64,000 bases of DNA from Tsuneonella troitsensis (GCF_001441535.1 NZ_LMAU01000003.1:496001-560000), one strand, 5' to 3'. Shown: positions 9,405 through 19,231, counted from the first letter of the stretch. Numbers and translations: made by a program. The notes: generated by a model not told the origin, from the letters alone.

Positions 9405-10213
9405 GCGAAGTCGCCCCAGTCGAAGGTGCCGCGGAACGATTCAGCAGCGGGTCCGGTCATGAGGACGCGGTTGTCGTCGTTCCATTCGATTTCGAGCGGT
9501 CCTCCAGGCAAATGGACCGTGGCCGACCGCCCGGCGATCAGTCCGCGACGTATGGCGGCAACCGTCGTCGCGCAGGCGCCCGTACCGCAAGCTCGGGTCA
9601 GGCCCGCGCCGCGCTCCCAAACCCGTAATTGGATCGACGCCGGGCCAGTGACCTGGGCGACGTTGACGTTGACCCTCTCCGGGAAAAGAGGATCGGTTTC
9701 TATCTCGGGACCGATCCGGTCGAGCGGAACGGCTTCGGCATCGGGGACGAAAAACACCACATGCGGATTGCCGACGTTCACGGCAGTAGGACCTTCCAGT
9801 CCGTCCCAGCCGACCGGCATGGCAAGCGTGTCCATTGCATAGGCCAGCGGCTGTTCGTTCCATTCGAACCGCGGGGTGCCCATGTCGATCCTCGCGCCGC
9901 GGCCCGTCGGCTCGACGGCGATCAGGCCACCAGCGGTTTCAACCCTCGCAGGCGCACCATGTAGCAGTGCCACGGCGCGGCTTGCATTGCCGCAGGCCTC
10001 CACCTCTCCCCCGTCGGCATTGAAAATCCGCATACGGAAATCCGCATTCTCGGCCGGCTCGAGGAGAATGAGCTGATCGCAGCCGATTCCGGTCCGCCGA
10101 TCGGCGAGCGCGGCGACGGTCGCCGGGCCGATCGGAGGCAACGCCTCGCTTCGGGCATCGAGCACGACGAAGTCGTTGCCGAGACCGTGCATCTTGATGA
10201 AGGGGACCCGCAT
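9401..10213 (-). CDS. dapF: Diaminopimelate epimerase
   Basis: A 270-residue enzyme that converts LL- to meso-diaminopimelate in lysine and peptidoglycan synthesis. The start MRVPFIKMHGLGNDF is the family's typical opening. Both catalytic cysteines are seen, in EACGNASR and in RACGTGACAT, each within its half of the pseudo-symmetric fold. The length is normal. It heads the reverse operon with mtaB, ftsY and yciB. An internal ATG (10192) would remove conserved N-terminal residues, so ATG 10213 is preferred. Confidence 0.97.
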   Translation of the reverse strand: MRVPFIKMHGLGNDFVVLDARSEALPPIGPATVAALADRRTGIGCDQLILLEPAENADFRMRIFNADGGEVEACGNASRAVALLHGAPARVETAGGLIAVEPTGRGARIDMGTPRFEWNEQPLAYAMDTLAMPVGWDGLEGPTAVNVGNPHVVFFVPDAEAVPLDRIGPEIETDPLFPERVNVNVAQVTGPASIQLRVWERGAGLTRACGTGACATTVAAIRRGLIAGRSATVHLPGGPLEIEWNDDNRVLMTGPAAESFRGTFDWGDFA

Positions 10214-10264
10214 CTATGTCGCGGCTCTATGCGGGGGCAGACCTCGCGTCCAGTGTCGCAGAGC

Positions 10265-11962
10265 CTACCCGGTCTTGCGGTGCTCCGTACTCTCCGGTTC
10301 AGGAGTCGACCGGTCGGGTGTGCCGGACACGAGCAGGCCCGCAGCTTCCAGTCGCTGGCGCACGGCTTCGGTGGTTTCAGGTCGCCCGTAGTGATAGCCC
10401 TGGCCCTTCAAAGGCCCCATGGTCCGAAGCTTGGCGAGGATGTCCATATCCTCGATCCCTTCGGCCGTGATGGGCAGGTCGAGACCGTCCCCGAGCGAGA
10501 CGATGGCGCGCACCAGCTTGTCGCTGTCCTCTGTCGCGCCGATTTCCGACACGAAGCTGCGGTCGATCTTGAGCCGATCGAAAGGCAGTGTTCGCAGTTG
10601 CGTAAGGCTGGAAAAGCCGGTGCCGAAGTCGTCGAGACTGATCGTCACGCCCTGGTTCTTGAGGCTGGTGATGATCGAGCGCACCACACCGATGTTCTCG
10701 TGCAGGCAGCTTTCGGTAATTTCGATATCGAGACGGTGCGGCGGAAAATTGTGCTTTACCAGCAGTTTGAGTATCTTCTGCGAGAACCAGGGATCCCGCA
10801 ATTGGATCGGCGAGATGTTGACCGAGAGCGACAGGCGAGGGTCCCATTCGCGGGCGTCCTGCAGCGCCTGCTCAATCAATCGTTCGCTGAGATCCCCGAT
10901 CAGGCCGATTTCCTCCGCGACCGGGATGAACACGTCCGGCCCGACCAGCCCGAGGGACGGGGAATTCCAACGCGCCAGCATCTCGAAACCGGCAAGCTCG
11001 CCGGTCGCGAGGTCAATCTGCTGTTCGTAATACGGGACGAACTCGCCGCGCGAGATGCCGCGCCGTATCCCCGTTTCGAGTTCGCTGCGGAAGCGTAGTT
11101 CCGCCTCCATCGGCTCTTCGAACCAGAAGAAGCGGTTCTTGCCCTGCTTCTTCGCGTGGTACATCGCGATATCCGCGCGATGGATAAGGACCTGCGCTTC
11201 GCTCTCGCCAGTTTGAAGACATTCGATGTCGGCGTTGGCCGTGACCCCCACGGAGACAGTGACCTCCAGTGACAGTCCGTTGTAATCGACAGGCTGGGCA
11301 ATGCGGTCGATCAGCATTCCGACCAGATGGTCTATCCGGTCCGAATATCGCGGATCGTACGGGACTACGCAGGCGAATTCATCTCCGCCGAGCCGAGCGA
11401 GCAGCGCGTCGCGGGGGAGCAGCGCGCGGATCCGGTCTGCAGATGCGCAAAGCAGGATATCTCCCGCCTGGTGGCCGTTTACGTCGTTGATCGTCTTGAA
11501 ATTGTCGAGATCGACCATGACGAATGCCACGCTTCGTCCATCGTCCTTGGCAAGGGTGAGGAGGGCGTCGGTCGCCGGTCCGATGCTGCGCCTGTTGAGG
11601 CTTCCGGTCAGCGGATCGGTTTCCGCCAGACGGCGCGCACGTTCCTCTGCTCTTCGTCGTTCGGCAATTTCGGACGTCAACTCGGAATATCGGCGCCATC
11701 CGAAGATAACGAGTGCGATGTTGAGCAGGAGTACGCTGACCAGCAGCGGGTCCGGGGCGACACCGGTGCCCATCCACGATCGCACGACTTGCGGCAGAAC
11801 CATTCCGCCGGTCGCAACGAAAAGCACGATCGCTGCGACGGTAATCCCGAGTGCAACGAGATCGCGCTCTGCGCGGACAAGCGCGCGATCCGGCTCGACG
11901 GAACCTGACGAATTGGAAATGTCGTGCGGCAACTTTGCCCCCGCTGTTGCGAACGCCCGCAT
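10265..11962 (-). CDS. Membrane GGDEF/EAL cyclic-di-GMP protein
   Basis: A 565-residue protein with two N-terminal helices (about residues 37-58 and 72-89), a short coiled linker, a GGDEF domain (LGGDEF at about 191-196, intact active site) and an EAL domain. The EAL motif reads EMLARW, keeping the Glu and Leu that matter for the ExLxR signature; later DDFGTGFSSL, the metal-binding DD motif, is present. Both synthesis and hydrolysis of c-di-GMP are therefore possible. ATG 11962 has AGG before it; a GTG at 12016 would lengthen it by 18 residues. Confidence 0.9.
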   Translation of the reverse strand: MRAFATAGAKLPHDISNSSGSVEPDRALVRAERDLVALGITVAAIVLFVATGGMVLPQVVRSWMGTGVAPDPLLVSVLLLNIALVIFGWRRYSELTSEIAERRRAEERARRLAETDPLTGSLNRRSIGPATDALLTLAKDDGRSVAFVMVDLDNFKTINDVNGHQAGDILLCASADRIRALLPRDALLARLGGDEFACVVPYDPRYSDRIDHLVGMLIDRIAQPVDYNGLSLEVTVSVGVTANADIECLQTGESEAQVLIHRADIAMYHAKKQGKNRFFWFEEPMEAELRFRSELETGIRRGISRGEFVPYYEQQIDLATGELAGFEMLARWNSPSLGLVGPDVFIPVAEEIGLIGDLSERLIEQALQDAREWDPRLSLSVNISPIQLRDPWFSQKILKLLVKHNFPPHRLDIEITESCLHENIGVVRSIITSLKNQGVTISLDDFGTGFSSLTQLRTLPFDRLKIDRSFVSEIGATEDSDKLVRAIVSLGDGLDLPITAEGIEDMDILAKLRTMGPLKGQGYHYGRPETTEAVRQRLEAAGLLVSGTPDRSTPEPESTEHRKTG

Positions 11963-12029
11963 ATCGCCTATCTGGCTGAAAATTGCGTTAAAGCGGCGTT
12001 TGCCGGGCCACGACACAGGAGAACCGGAC

Positions 12030-12440
12030 GTGCCGCGTTACTGGCTGATGAAATCAGAACCCGACGCCTATGGCTGGGATGATCTCGTAACGGAAGGTGA
12101 AGGCACGTGGGACGGCGTGCGCAACTACCGTGCGCGCAACAACCTTGCCGCGATGGAAGTGGGGGACCTGGCGTTCTTCTACCATTCTAACATTGGCAAG
12201 GAGATCGTCGGAATTGTCGAGATCAGCGCGTCCGGGTTGCCCGATCCGACCGATGACACCGGGAAGTGGGCGGCGGTGAAGGTCCGACCGGTCGAGAAGC
12301 TCCGTCGGCCCGTTACCCTCAAGGAAATAAAGGCCGATCCCTCGTTCGCGGAAATCGAACTTCTCCGGCAGTCTCGCCTGTCGGTAGCGGAAATCCTACC
12401 CGAGGAGTGGAAACGGATCATCGCACTCTCAAAGAGATAG
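12030..12440 (+). CDS. EVE domain protein
   Basis: A 136-residue protein that is a single EVE (PUA-like) domain. It opens with MPRYWLMKSEPDAYGWDDL and contains TWDGVRNYRARNNL and MEVGDLAFFYHSN, all hallmark stretches. EVE domains bind modified bases in DNA or RNA; the cellular role of this stand-alone form is not settled. The start is GTG 12030 with AGGAG eight bases upstream. It is divergent from the GGDEF/EAL gene, and the 67 bases between them must hold both promoters. Confidence 0.93.
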   Translation: MPRYWLMKSEPDAYGWDDLVTEGEGTWDGVRNYRARNNLAAMEVGDLAFFYHSNIGKEIVGIVEISASGLPDPTDDTGKWAAVKVRPVEKLRRPVTLKEIKADPSFAEIELLRQSRLSVAEILPEEWKRIIALSKR

Positions 12441-12521
12441 CGGGAACAATATTCCCATCGGGGTCGTTCGATCCTTGAAGCCCGCGGCTTTCTGCTGCGG
12501 CCCGCAACAAGGAGAAATCTC

Positions 12522-12704
12522 ATGGGTGAACTCACCGACAAGGCCAAGGGCCTGGGTAACGAGATCGCTGGCAACACCAAGCAGGCTGCCGGCAAGGCGA
12601 CCGACAACCCTTCGCTTCATGCCGAAGGTAAGGCGCAAGAGCGCAAGGGCGAAGCCCAGAACCTCAAGGGTGAAGTGAAGGGCGCGCTTGGCGACAAGAT
12701 CTGA
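12522..12704 (+). CDS. CsbD family stress protein
   Basis: A 60-residue hydrophilic protein of the CsbD family: MGELTDKAKGLGNEIAG, then KQAAGKATDNPSLHAEGKAQ and KGEVKGALGDKI. Members are abundant under general stress, but their activity is unknown. A good ribosome binding site (AAGGAG) lies before the ATG, and a strong rho-independent terminator follows 19 bases after the stop, so it is probably a single-gene transcript. Confidence 0.93.
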   Translation: MGELTDKAKGLGNEIAGNTKQAAGKATDNPSLHAEGKAQERKGEAQNLKGEVKGALGDKI

Positions 12705-12723
12705 ACGATCTGCCCGAAGAACG

Positions 12724-12751
12724 AAAGGCCGCTCGAAAGGGCGGCCTTTTT
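12724..12751 (+). terminator. Rho-independent terminator after csbD-like gene
   Basis: AAAGGCCGC and GCGGCCTTT pair across a short TCGAAAGG loop and are followed by T residues. The stem is GC-rich and immediately downstream of the CsbD-family gene. Confidence 0.85.
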
Positions 12752-12869
12752 CGTGTCGGCCACTTGGGATCATTCCCGCGCGTGCTGAACGAACAACCTT
12801 AATGTCCCAGTGCGCTACGCCGCGGATTCCCGGGGAGCGCGATGGTTTCCGCTTCGTTAAGCAGCCATC

Positions 12870-13061
12870 ATGCGACGCTCACTTGTCCTTACCGACGAAC
12901 AGGCCAGACACCCATTTCGGGCCTCGCTTCCCCCCCACGTCTGCCGCTCCCCGAAGGTGACTATCGAGCGAGTGACCTGGGCGATCAGCCGCGACGATCT
13001 GTACGGCTTTGCGGGGGCTTACTTCGCCTCGCTCGTCGCGGTTACGGTTTTCATAATCTAG
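12870..13061 (+). CDS. Possible small membrane protein
   Basis: A 63-residue reading whose last 25 residues (DDLYGFAGAYFASLVAVTVFII) form a believable membrane helix ending at the stop. The first half is Pro/Arg-rich and may not be translated; a GTG near 12958 would give a peptide of about 34 residues that starts just before the helix. The stop overlaps the end of the converging MFS gene by four bases. No family recognised. It could be chance. Confidence 0.35.
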   Translation: MRRSLVLTDEQARHPFRASLPPHVCRSPKVTIERVTWAISRDDLYGFAGAYFASLVAVTVFII

Positions 13062-14368
13062 CCAGACGTCGCCGCGCGCTCTGCGCGCACCAGCAGAAGT
13101 CCAAGCCATGCAGAGACGAGGCACATCGCTGCGCTTAGCAATAGATGGTGAACAAGTTCGACGCCCAGCGCACTCAAGCCTGTCGCGAGCAAGGAACCCA
13201 AAACCATAGCGCCCGAATTGACGATGTTGTTGGCGGCAATGGTTCGCGCGGTTTGTGTCTTGGGCACGAAAGTCGTCAGGAACGCGTACAACGGAACGAC
13301 GAACATGCCGCCGGCGATGGCGATGCCCAGAAGGCATAGGAGGAGAGGGATCGCCATCGCGTGCCCGATGAACTCACTGACGTTCAGTAGCGTCCCGTCC
13401 GTCTCGGGCACCCAGGTCCGGCAAACCAGATAGAATGCGAAGACGAACAGGCCCATGACGATCACCGCAACCGGCGAATACCGGGCGGACACCGTCCCCT
13501 TGAGCAGTGCATTGACCGAGACCGACCCGATCGCGACGCCGATCGAGAAAATCACCAGAAACAGGCTGGCCACTTCCTTGCTCGCTGTCAGGACGTTCTT
13601 GGCGAGAGGCGGGAACTGGATGAAAAGGACCGCGCCGATGGTCCAGAAGAAGCTGATCGCCATGATGGCGAGGAAAACCCTGCGGTCGTGGCTAGTATTC
13701 CGGACCAAGGCGATCGAACTGCGCACGATGTGATAGTCGAGCGGTTCGACTTCACCCTGTGCCGGCGCCGGTGGAACCTGACGGCCGGCCAGGTAGCCGA
13801 TCACCGCCGTCAGGACGACGCCGATCGCGGCGAATTCGACCGGTATCCAGCCTGCGAGGATCGTCCCGAAGAGGATTGCGATGTAAGTGCCAGCCTCGAC
13901 CAGCCCGGTGCCGGCCAACACTTCCTCGTCATGCAGATGCTGTGGGAGGATGGCATACTTGATTGGCCCGAAGAACGTCGAATGCACGCCCATGGCGAAC
14001 AATGCCGCCATCAGTAGCGGTATGGCCACCAGATCGACCGCGATGCCCTTCCACGCCAGGAGAAGGCCGGTCGCACCGACGGTCATGATGACGATCTCGG
14101 CCGCTTTGACGATCCGGATGATCTTCGCCTTGTCGCGCATGTCGGCGAGTTGGCCCGCCAAAGCGGAGAGGACGAAGAACGGAAGGATGAAGACGCCGCT
14201 CGCCACGGCGCTGAAAATGCCTTCCGCTTCTTCCGACCGGTACACCTCGTACACGACGAAAAGCACCATGGCGGTCTTGTAGAGATTGTCGTTGAAGGCG
14301 CCGAGTAGCTGGGTGACGAACAGCGGCAGGAAGCGCCGGCGGCGTAGCATGTGCGTGGAAACGGTCAT
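13058..14368 (-). CDS. LplT-like MFS transporter
   Basis: A 436-residue carrier with about twelve helices. The N-terminal motif FVTQLLGAFNDNLYKTAMVLF is characteristic of the LplT/lysophospholipid-flippase group of the major facilitator superfamily; in larger relatives this domain is fused to acyltransferase domains. A role in lysophospholipid uptake is inferred from family only. ATG 14368 has AGGA about six bases upstream; a longer reading to 14428 has no such site. It diverges from pgsA. Confidence 0.85.
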   Translation of the reverse strand: MTVSTHMLRRRRFLPLFVTQLLGAFNDNLYKTAMVLFVVYEVYRSEEAEGIFSAVASGVFILPFFVLSALAGQLADMRDKAKIIRIVKAAEIVIMTVGATGLLLAWKGIAVDLVAIPLLMAALFAMGVHSTFFGPIKYAILPQHLHDEEVLAGTGLVEAGTYIAILFGTILAGWIPVEFAAIGVVLTAVIGYLAGRQVPPAPAQGEVEPLDYHIVRSSIALVRNTSHDRRVFLAIMAISFFWTIGAVLFIQFPPLAKNVLTASKEVASLFLVIFSIGVAIGSVSVNALLKGTVSARYSPVAVIVMGLFVFAFYLVCRTWVPETDGTLLNVSEFIGHAMAIPLLLCLLGIAIAGGMFVVPLYAFLTTFVPKTQTARTIAANNIVNSGAMVLGSLLATGLSALGVELVHHLLLSAAMCLVSAWLGLLLVRAERAATSG

Positions 14369-14478
14369 GCGGGTCCTGTTGCCAGCCTCTCCAATCCCGC
14401 GCTCTAGCGGCTGGCGAGCAGGTAACAAGCGATAACGACGCTTTTGCGAACGAACTCGCTGGGCTAGTGCGGGGCGAT

Positions 14479-15084
14479 ATGTTGACCCTTCCGAACCTGC
14501 TGACGCTCAGCCGCATCTTCGCGGTTCCGCTGCTTGCATTCCTATTGTGGTGGCCGGACTGGCGCTTCGGCTACGGCGTGGGCTTCGTGGTCTACTGCCT
14601 GATCGGATTCACCGATTATCTCGACGGATACCTTGCGCGGGCCCAAGGAACGGTCAGCAAGCTTGGGGTCTTCCTCGACCCGATCGCCGACAAGATCATG
14701 GTCGCAGCCGTGATCCTAGTGCTGGCAGCGCAGGGATACATGCGCGGCCCTTATGTGGGCGACCTGCACGTGATCGCCGGGCTGATCATCCTGCTTCGCG
14801 AGATCGCGGTGTCGGGCTTGCGCGAGTTTCTCGGGCCGTTGCAGATATCGATGCCGGTATCCAAGCTCGCCAAGTGGAAGACCACGTTTCAACTCGTCAG
14901 CCTCGGTGCATTGATCCTGGGTGGGGCTGTGCACGGCGCGCCATGCGAGGTGCGCGGCGACTGCGGACCTCTTGCCGACCAGTGGATTCACCTCGTCGGG
15001 CTTGGCGCGCTGTGGGCGGCAGCGATCCTTACGCTGGTGACAGGCTGGGATTATCTGCGCGTTGGCCTGAAACACATGGATTGA
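14479..15084 (+). CDS. pgsA: CDP-diacylglycerol-glycerol-3-phosphate phosphatidyltransferase
   Basis: A 201-residue membrane enzyme that makes phosphatidylglycerol phosphate from CDP-diacylglycerol and glycerol-3-phosphate. The complete CDP-alcohol phosphotransferase motif is present: D46, D49-G50, A53-R54, G63, D67, D71. About five helices are seen. The opening MLTLPNLLTLSRI is the classic PgsA start, so I took ATG 14479 and not the GTG at 14467. It ends four bases from the convergent TPR gene. Confidence 0.95.
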   Translation: MLTLPNLLTLSRIFAVPLLAFLLWWPDWRFGYGVGFVVYCLIGFTDYLDGYLARAQGTVSKLGVFLDPIADKIMVAAVILVLAAQGYMRGPYVGDLHVIAGLIILLREIAVSGLREFLGPLQISMPVSKLAKWKTTFQLVSLGALILGGAVHGAPCEVRGDCGPLADQWIHLVGLGALWAAAILTLVTGWDYLRVGLKHMD

Positions 15085-15088
15085 TCAC

Positions 15089-16864
15089 CTAGAGGCGGTC
15101 CATGCGCAGCCAGGATCGATCGCCGATCCAGATCCTGTCCAAGGCGCGGTCCGCTGCCTCAGCTTCCAGCCTGTTGCCGAGTTTGCGTTGCGTGCGGGCC
15201 AGACCCCAGAGCGCCCACCCGTCGTTCGGCGCCCTGATCAACGCCTTCATGAAGGCATCGCGAGCTTCGTCGTAGCGGCCCGCTTCGAACAGGGCCGCGC
15301 CCCGCGACTGGGCAACCGGATAATACCAATACGGAGGTTCGTTGTAGGGAACCGTCGCTTCGATGGCTTCGGCTTGCGCGAACAGCTCCGCGGCCCTTCG
15401 GGGCTCTCCTGCAGATTGCGCCTGACGTCCGCGCGCAACCAGCCCGGCTAGCCGTACCAGGTCCGCGGCGGGGAAGCCCGCATCTGCCATCGCTGTCACG
15501 CCGGGAGCCGATGCAAGTGCATCGAGAGCTTCTATCTCAGACTTGAATCCGGCTTCATCGCGCTGGAGGGCGTATGCAACCGCGCGTGCGTAGCGGCGCA
15601 TGGCTTCGACGTAAGCGAGTTCGCTCGGCTGGTCGTTGAGCGCCAGAATCGCCTCGGGACTGCCAAATTGCGCAATCGCGAATGCCGGCGCGGCATGGAT
15701 CGCCTGGACCCATGGAAGAGCTTTTGCGGTTTCGACGTCGAGTATGCGCTGCAGCCGCGCACTCTCGGACGCGACCGAATACATCGCGCCGACCATCTGG
15801 GCCGAAGCCAGAAGAAAGTGGACGTTGTGCGGATAGTATCCGTAGCGGTAGAGCCCGTCGTCCCCGATATCGGCCAGGTATTGTTCGTCCGCGCGTGCGG
15901 CCAGGACGTTGGCCTGCATGGAGTCGGCGTAGCGACCGATCCGGTAATAGATATGCGCCGGCATATGGACGAGATGGCCCAGCGCAGATGGGGCGTTCTT
16001 CGCCAGCCGGTCCGCTGCCGCCTCGGCCCTGGTCGGGTCGGCGTGGTTCTCCATCAGGTGGATGTAAAGGTGCGATGCCTGCGGATGCGCCGGATTCCGG
16101 GCAACGACGCCCTCGATCAAGCGCAACGCGTCGCCGATCCGGGCATTTGGGCTGGTGCGATCTTCCTTCCAGTAGTTCCATGGGGAGGTGTTCATGGCAG
16201 CTTCCGCTGCGAGTACGGCGATGTCGTCGTTGCCCGGGTTATCGCGGGCGAGCGCCAGCATGGCGTCGGCGTATTGCCCATCAAGACCAGCGCGGTCGGC
16301 ACCGGGTCCCGCCGAGTAACGGGCCTTTTGCGCCGTAATCAGAGCCTGCTCGATGGGCGTGGCATCCACTGCGAAGCGCTCGGCTTCGACCAGTGCGGCA
16401 AGGGCGGACGCGTTCTGCGCATCGTCCATGCCCGCATTGATGTTGGGGCCATTGGCCAACGCGATGCCCCACGCACACATCGCGCATTCGGGGGCGAGCC
16501 GGGCCGCTTGGCGAAACGCCGCTATCGCCGCGCGGTGATTGAAGCCGAAGGTGAGCGCCAGACCCTGGTCGAAATAGCGTCGCGCTTCGCCTTCCAAGCC
16601 GGATGCCGGAATTTGCGAGCGGCCAATCCCTTCCACAAGCCGCATGGCTCCGACCGGTGAATTTTCCGCATGGATGGCTGCCAGCCGCAGTTGCCGCTCC
16701 CGATCGGTCGACGGTCGCGCTCCCGCTCCGCAGATCGTTCGGGCGATCCGTGTAGGGTCGAACACCGCCAGAGCATCTTCGCTAGGCTGTGGTGGAGGAA
16801 TGGCTGTCGTGGATAGTGCGCTCGAAGCGAGCGCCAAAGTCGCGAAGCCCAAAATCCGCATCAT
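15089..16864 (-). CDS. Exported TPR-repeat protein
   Basis: A 591-residue protein with a signal peptide (MMRILGFATLALASSALSTTA) and many TPR-like helical pairs, e.g. FNHRAAIAAFRQAARLAPECAMCAWGIALANGPNIN and a late repeat GRYDEARDAFMKALIRAPNDGWALWGLARTQ. Motifs such as HLYIHLMENHADP and MPAHIYYRIGRY recur in a widespread family of uncharacterised periplasmic TPR proteins. ATG 16864 is preceded by GGAGGG. It follows oxyR on the same strand after 88 bases, so it could be co-regulated. No specific function is assigned. Confidence 0.8.
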   Translation of the reverse strand: MMRILGFATLALASSALSTTAIPPPQPSEDALAVFDPTRIARTICGAGARPSTDRERQLRLAAIHAENSPVGAMRLVEGIGRSQIPASGLEGEARRYFDQGLALTFGFNHRAAIAAFRQAARLAPECAMCAWGIALANGPNINAGMDDAQNASALAALVEAERFAVDATPIEQALITAQKARYSAGPGADRAGLDGQYADAMLALARDNPGNDDIAVLAAEAAMNTSPWNYWKEDRTSPNARIGDALRLIEGVVARNPAHPQASHLYIHLMENHADPTRAEAAADRLAKNAPSALGHLVHMPAHIYYRIGRYADSMQANVLAARADEQYLADIGDDGLYRYGYYPHNVHFLLASAQMVGAMYSVASESARLQRILDVETAKALPWVQAIHAAPAFAIAQFGSPEAILALNDQPSELAYVEAMRRYARAVAYALQRDEAGFKSEIEALDALASAPGVTAMADAGFPAADLVRLAGLVARGRQAQSAGEPRRAAELFAQAEAIEATVPYNEPPYWYYPVAQSRGAALFEAGRYDEARDAFMKALIRAPNDGWALWGLARTQRKLGNRLEAEAADRALDRIWIGDRSWLRMDRL

Positions 16865-16952
16865 CGCTAACCCTCCAGTGGGAGTGGTTGAGCGACCCTG
16901 ACTTGCCTCTGCCAGTGTATCACGGACAGGACCAGACCGGGAGTCCGGCTGG

Positions 16953-17849
16953 TCAGCCTGCGCGCAGTTCCTCCGCCAGCAATCTGAATTCGTCCGCTCT
17001 CGGAGAATTCTTGCGCCAGACCAGTGCAATCTCGCGGCTTGGCGCCTTGCCCTTCAGAGGGCGGGCGACCACGTCGGTTCCGTGTAGGATGCCCGCGTCG
17101 ATCGCCATTTGGGGCAGCATGGTAACCCCCAGGCCGTTGTCGACCATTTGCACCAGGGTGTGCAGCGAGGTGCCGATCATCGTCGCGCTGGCGCGAAGGT
17201 CGGGCCGATTGCACGCGGCCAAGGCGTGATCGCGAAGGCAGTGCCCGTCTTCGAGCAGCAGCAGCCGCCCTTCGTCGATCATCGACGGCGGAATTTCGGC
17301 CGGCGGATCGCGCGGATCGTTCTTGGGAAACGCCACGAATAGCCGGTCGTCCGCGATGTGCGCATGCTCGACTTCGCCGGTAGCGAAGGGCAGGGCCAGC
17401 AACACGCAATCGGCGCGCCCATGGTGGAGGCTTTCCACGGCGTGATCGCTTGTTTCTTCTCGCAGGAAGAGCTTCAGGGCAGGCCGTTCCCGGCGCAGGC
17501 GCGGCAGGATGCGCGGGAGGAGGAACGGCGCGATCGTGGGGATCACGCTCATGCGCAGTTCGCCGGACAGCGGCTTGCCGCTCGCCTGGACGAGGTCGCT
17601 GAGTTCTTCCGCTTCGCGCAATAGGCGATGTGCCTTGGCCGTCACCTGCTCGCCTAGCGGCGTGAACCGCACGACGCGGCGGCTGCGCTCCACCAGCGTG
17701 ACGCCGAGCAGCGATTCCAGTTCGCGGATGCCCGCCGACAGGGTGGATTGGGATACGAAACTTGCGTCCGCAGCGCGGCCGAAGTGGCCGTGCTCGTGCA
17801 GCGCCACGAGATACTGGAGTTGCTTTATGGTCGGCAGGTAAGTGCTCAC
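16953..17849 (-). CDS. oxyR: Hydrogen peroxide-responsive regulator OxyR (LysR family)
   Basis: A 298-residue LysR-type regulator. The N-terminal winged helix (residues 6-64, TIKQLQYLVALHEHGHFGRAA) is followed by the ligand domain. The redox pair is conserved: LLLLEDGHCLRDHALAAC puts C204 and C213 nine apart, as in the peroxide-sensing cysteines of OxyR. It would activate antioxidant genes after disulfide formation. The ATG overlaps the rnd stop by 4 nt, so it is co-transcribed with rnd. Confidence 0.93.
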   Translation of the reverse strand: MSTYLPTIKQLQYLVALHEHGHFGRAADASFVSQSTLSAGIRELESLLGVTLVERSRRVVRFTPLGEQVTAKAHRLLREAEELSDLVQASGKPLSGELRMSVIPTIAPFLLPRILPRLRRERPALKLFLREETSDHAVESLHHGRADCVLLALPFATGEVEHAHIADDRLFVAFPKNDPRDPPAEIPPSMIDEGRLLLLEDGHCLRDHALAACNRPDLRASATMIGTSLHTLVQMVDNGLGVTMLPQMAIDAGILHGTDVVARPLKGKAPSREIALVWRKNSPRADEFRLLAEELRAG

Positions 17850-19060
17850 TCCGCCGCCAGCGCCCCCTCGTCATCCTGCTCGGCTTCGGGTTCCGGCGGC
17901 ACGATGCGCGTCATCTTCAGCCGGCCGTGCTCCACCCCGAACCCAAGCTTGCCCTCGACCAGTTCCAGTGCGTCCTTGCCGAACACTTCGAAGCGCCAGC
18001 CTTTCAGGACGGGCAAGTCCCGTGTCCCGGCTGCGAGTGCCTCCATCTCGTCGGCGCGGGTGAGCAGTCGCGGGGCGACGTCGATTTCGCGGCTGCGGAT
18101 CTTGAGCAACAACTTGAGCAGGTCCGCGACCAGCGCCCCTTCCTTGCCCAGCGGCGCACCGCGCTTGGGTTTGTCGGGCATCTCGTCGGCATGCAACGGT
18201 TCGGCCTTTTCCAGGACCCTCATCAGCCGCTTGCCGATGTCGTTATCACGCCAGGCGGCGCTCAATCCACGCACCTTCGCAAGATCGGCCTGCGTTTTCG
18301 GCGGATGGCTGGCAAGATCGGCCAGCGTCTCGTCGCGCATGATCCGTCCGCGCGGGATGTTCTTGTGCTGCGCCTCGGTCTCGCGCCAGGCGGCGAGCGC
18401 CTTCAGCCGACCGAGCACCACCGCGCTGCGGCTGGGCGGGCGAATTCGCTCCCACGCGGTCTCGAGGTCGTTGGCGTAGTTGGACGGGTCGGCGAGACGT
18501 TCCATTTCGGCATCGAGCCAGACGCCGCGACCCGTCTTGAACAGCTTCTTGAGGATGCGGGGAAATATCTGGGCGAGGTGCGTCACGTCACCGATCGCAT
18601 ATTCGATCTGCCGGTCGGTCAGTGGACGGCGGCTCCAGTCGGTGAAGCGGGCGCCCTTGTCGACCGTGAAGCCCAGCCAGCTTTCGACGAGATTGGCATA
18701 GCCGATCTGCTCCGACTGACTGATGGCCATCATCGCGATCTGCGTATCGAAGATCGGGTGCGGGGTCTTGCCGGTCAGGTTGTAGACGATCTCGACGTCC
18801 TGGCCCCCGGCGTGGAAGACTTTCAGGACGTCCTCGTTCTCGCACAGCAGGTCGAGCAGGGGGGTAAGGTCGATCCCGTCGGCCAGCGGATCGATCGCCG
18901 CGGCCTCTTCGCTATTGGCGATCTGCACCAAGCACAGCTCGGGCCAGTAGGTGTTCTCGCGCATGAATTCGGTATCGACCGTGACGAAATCGGATTTCGC
19001 GAGGCGCTGGCACAAATCGGCTAGCGCGGCGGTCGTGGTGATCAGGTCGTGTATCTTCAT
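17846..19060 (-). CDS. rnd: Ribonuclease D
   Basis: A 404-residue 3'-5' exoribonuclease acting in tRNA 3' maturation. The DEDDy active site is seen: DTEF (Exo I, about residue 29), HAGGQDVEI (Exo II, about 84-92) and YAIGDVTHL (Exo III). One or two HRDC-like helical domains follow. The C-terminal tail is acidic. The length matches the alphaproteobacterial form. It is the first gene of an rnd-oxyR pair with a 4-nt overlap. Confidence 0.95.
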   Translation of the reverse strand: MKIHDLITTTAALADLCQRLAKSDFVTVDTEFMRENTYWPELCLVQIANSEEAAAIDPLADGIDLTPLLDLLCENEDVLKVFHAGGQDVEIVYNLTGKTPHPIFDTQIAMMAISQSEQIGYANLVESWLGFTVDKGARFTDWSRRPLTDRQIEYAIGDVTHLAQIFPRILKKLFKTGRGVWLDAEMERLADPSNYANDLETAWERIRPPSRSAVVLGRLKALAAWRETEAQHKNIPRGRIMRDETLADLASHPPKTQADLAKVRGLSAAWRDNDIGKRLMRVLEKAEPLHADEMPDKPKRGAPLGKEGALVADLLKLLLKIRSREIDVAPRLLTRADEMEALAAGTRDLPVLKGWRFEVFGKDALELVEGKLGFGVEHGRLKMTRIVPPEPEAEQDDEGALAAE

Positions 19061-19231
19061 CGGTCTTTTCTATGTCCTGAGCGGAGTACCGCCCTCGGGA
19101 CCGGCAGCGCCCGTCAAGCCATTGCCTTGACAAAGCACCGTCGTTCCCCTGTTAGCGCGCGTCGTTTCCGCCTAGGGAAGCGCGCGGCCTGCGCCCCTAG
19201 CGCCATACTCGCGAAAATGGAAAGATTTTAG

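Noticed and set aside
10265-11962. Loss of EAL activity because the motif reads EML
   Set aside because: The Glu and Leu that define the motif remain, and the DDFGTGFSSL motif is intact, so inactivity cannot be claimed.
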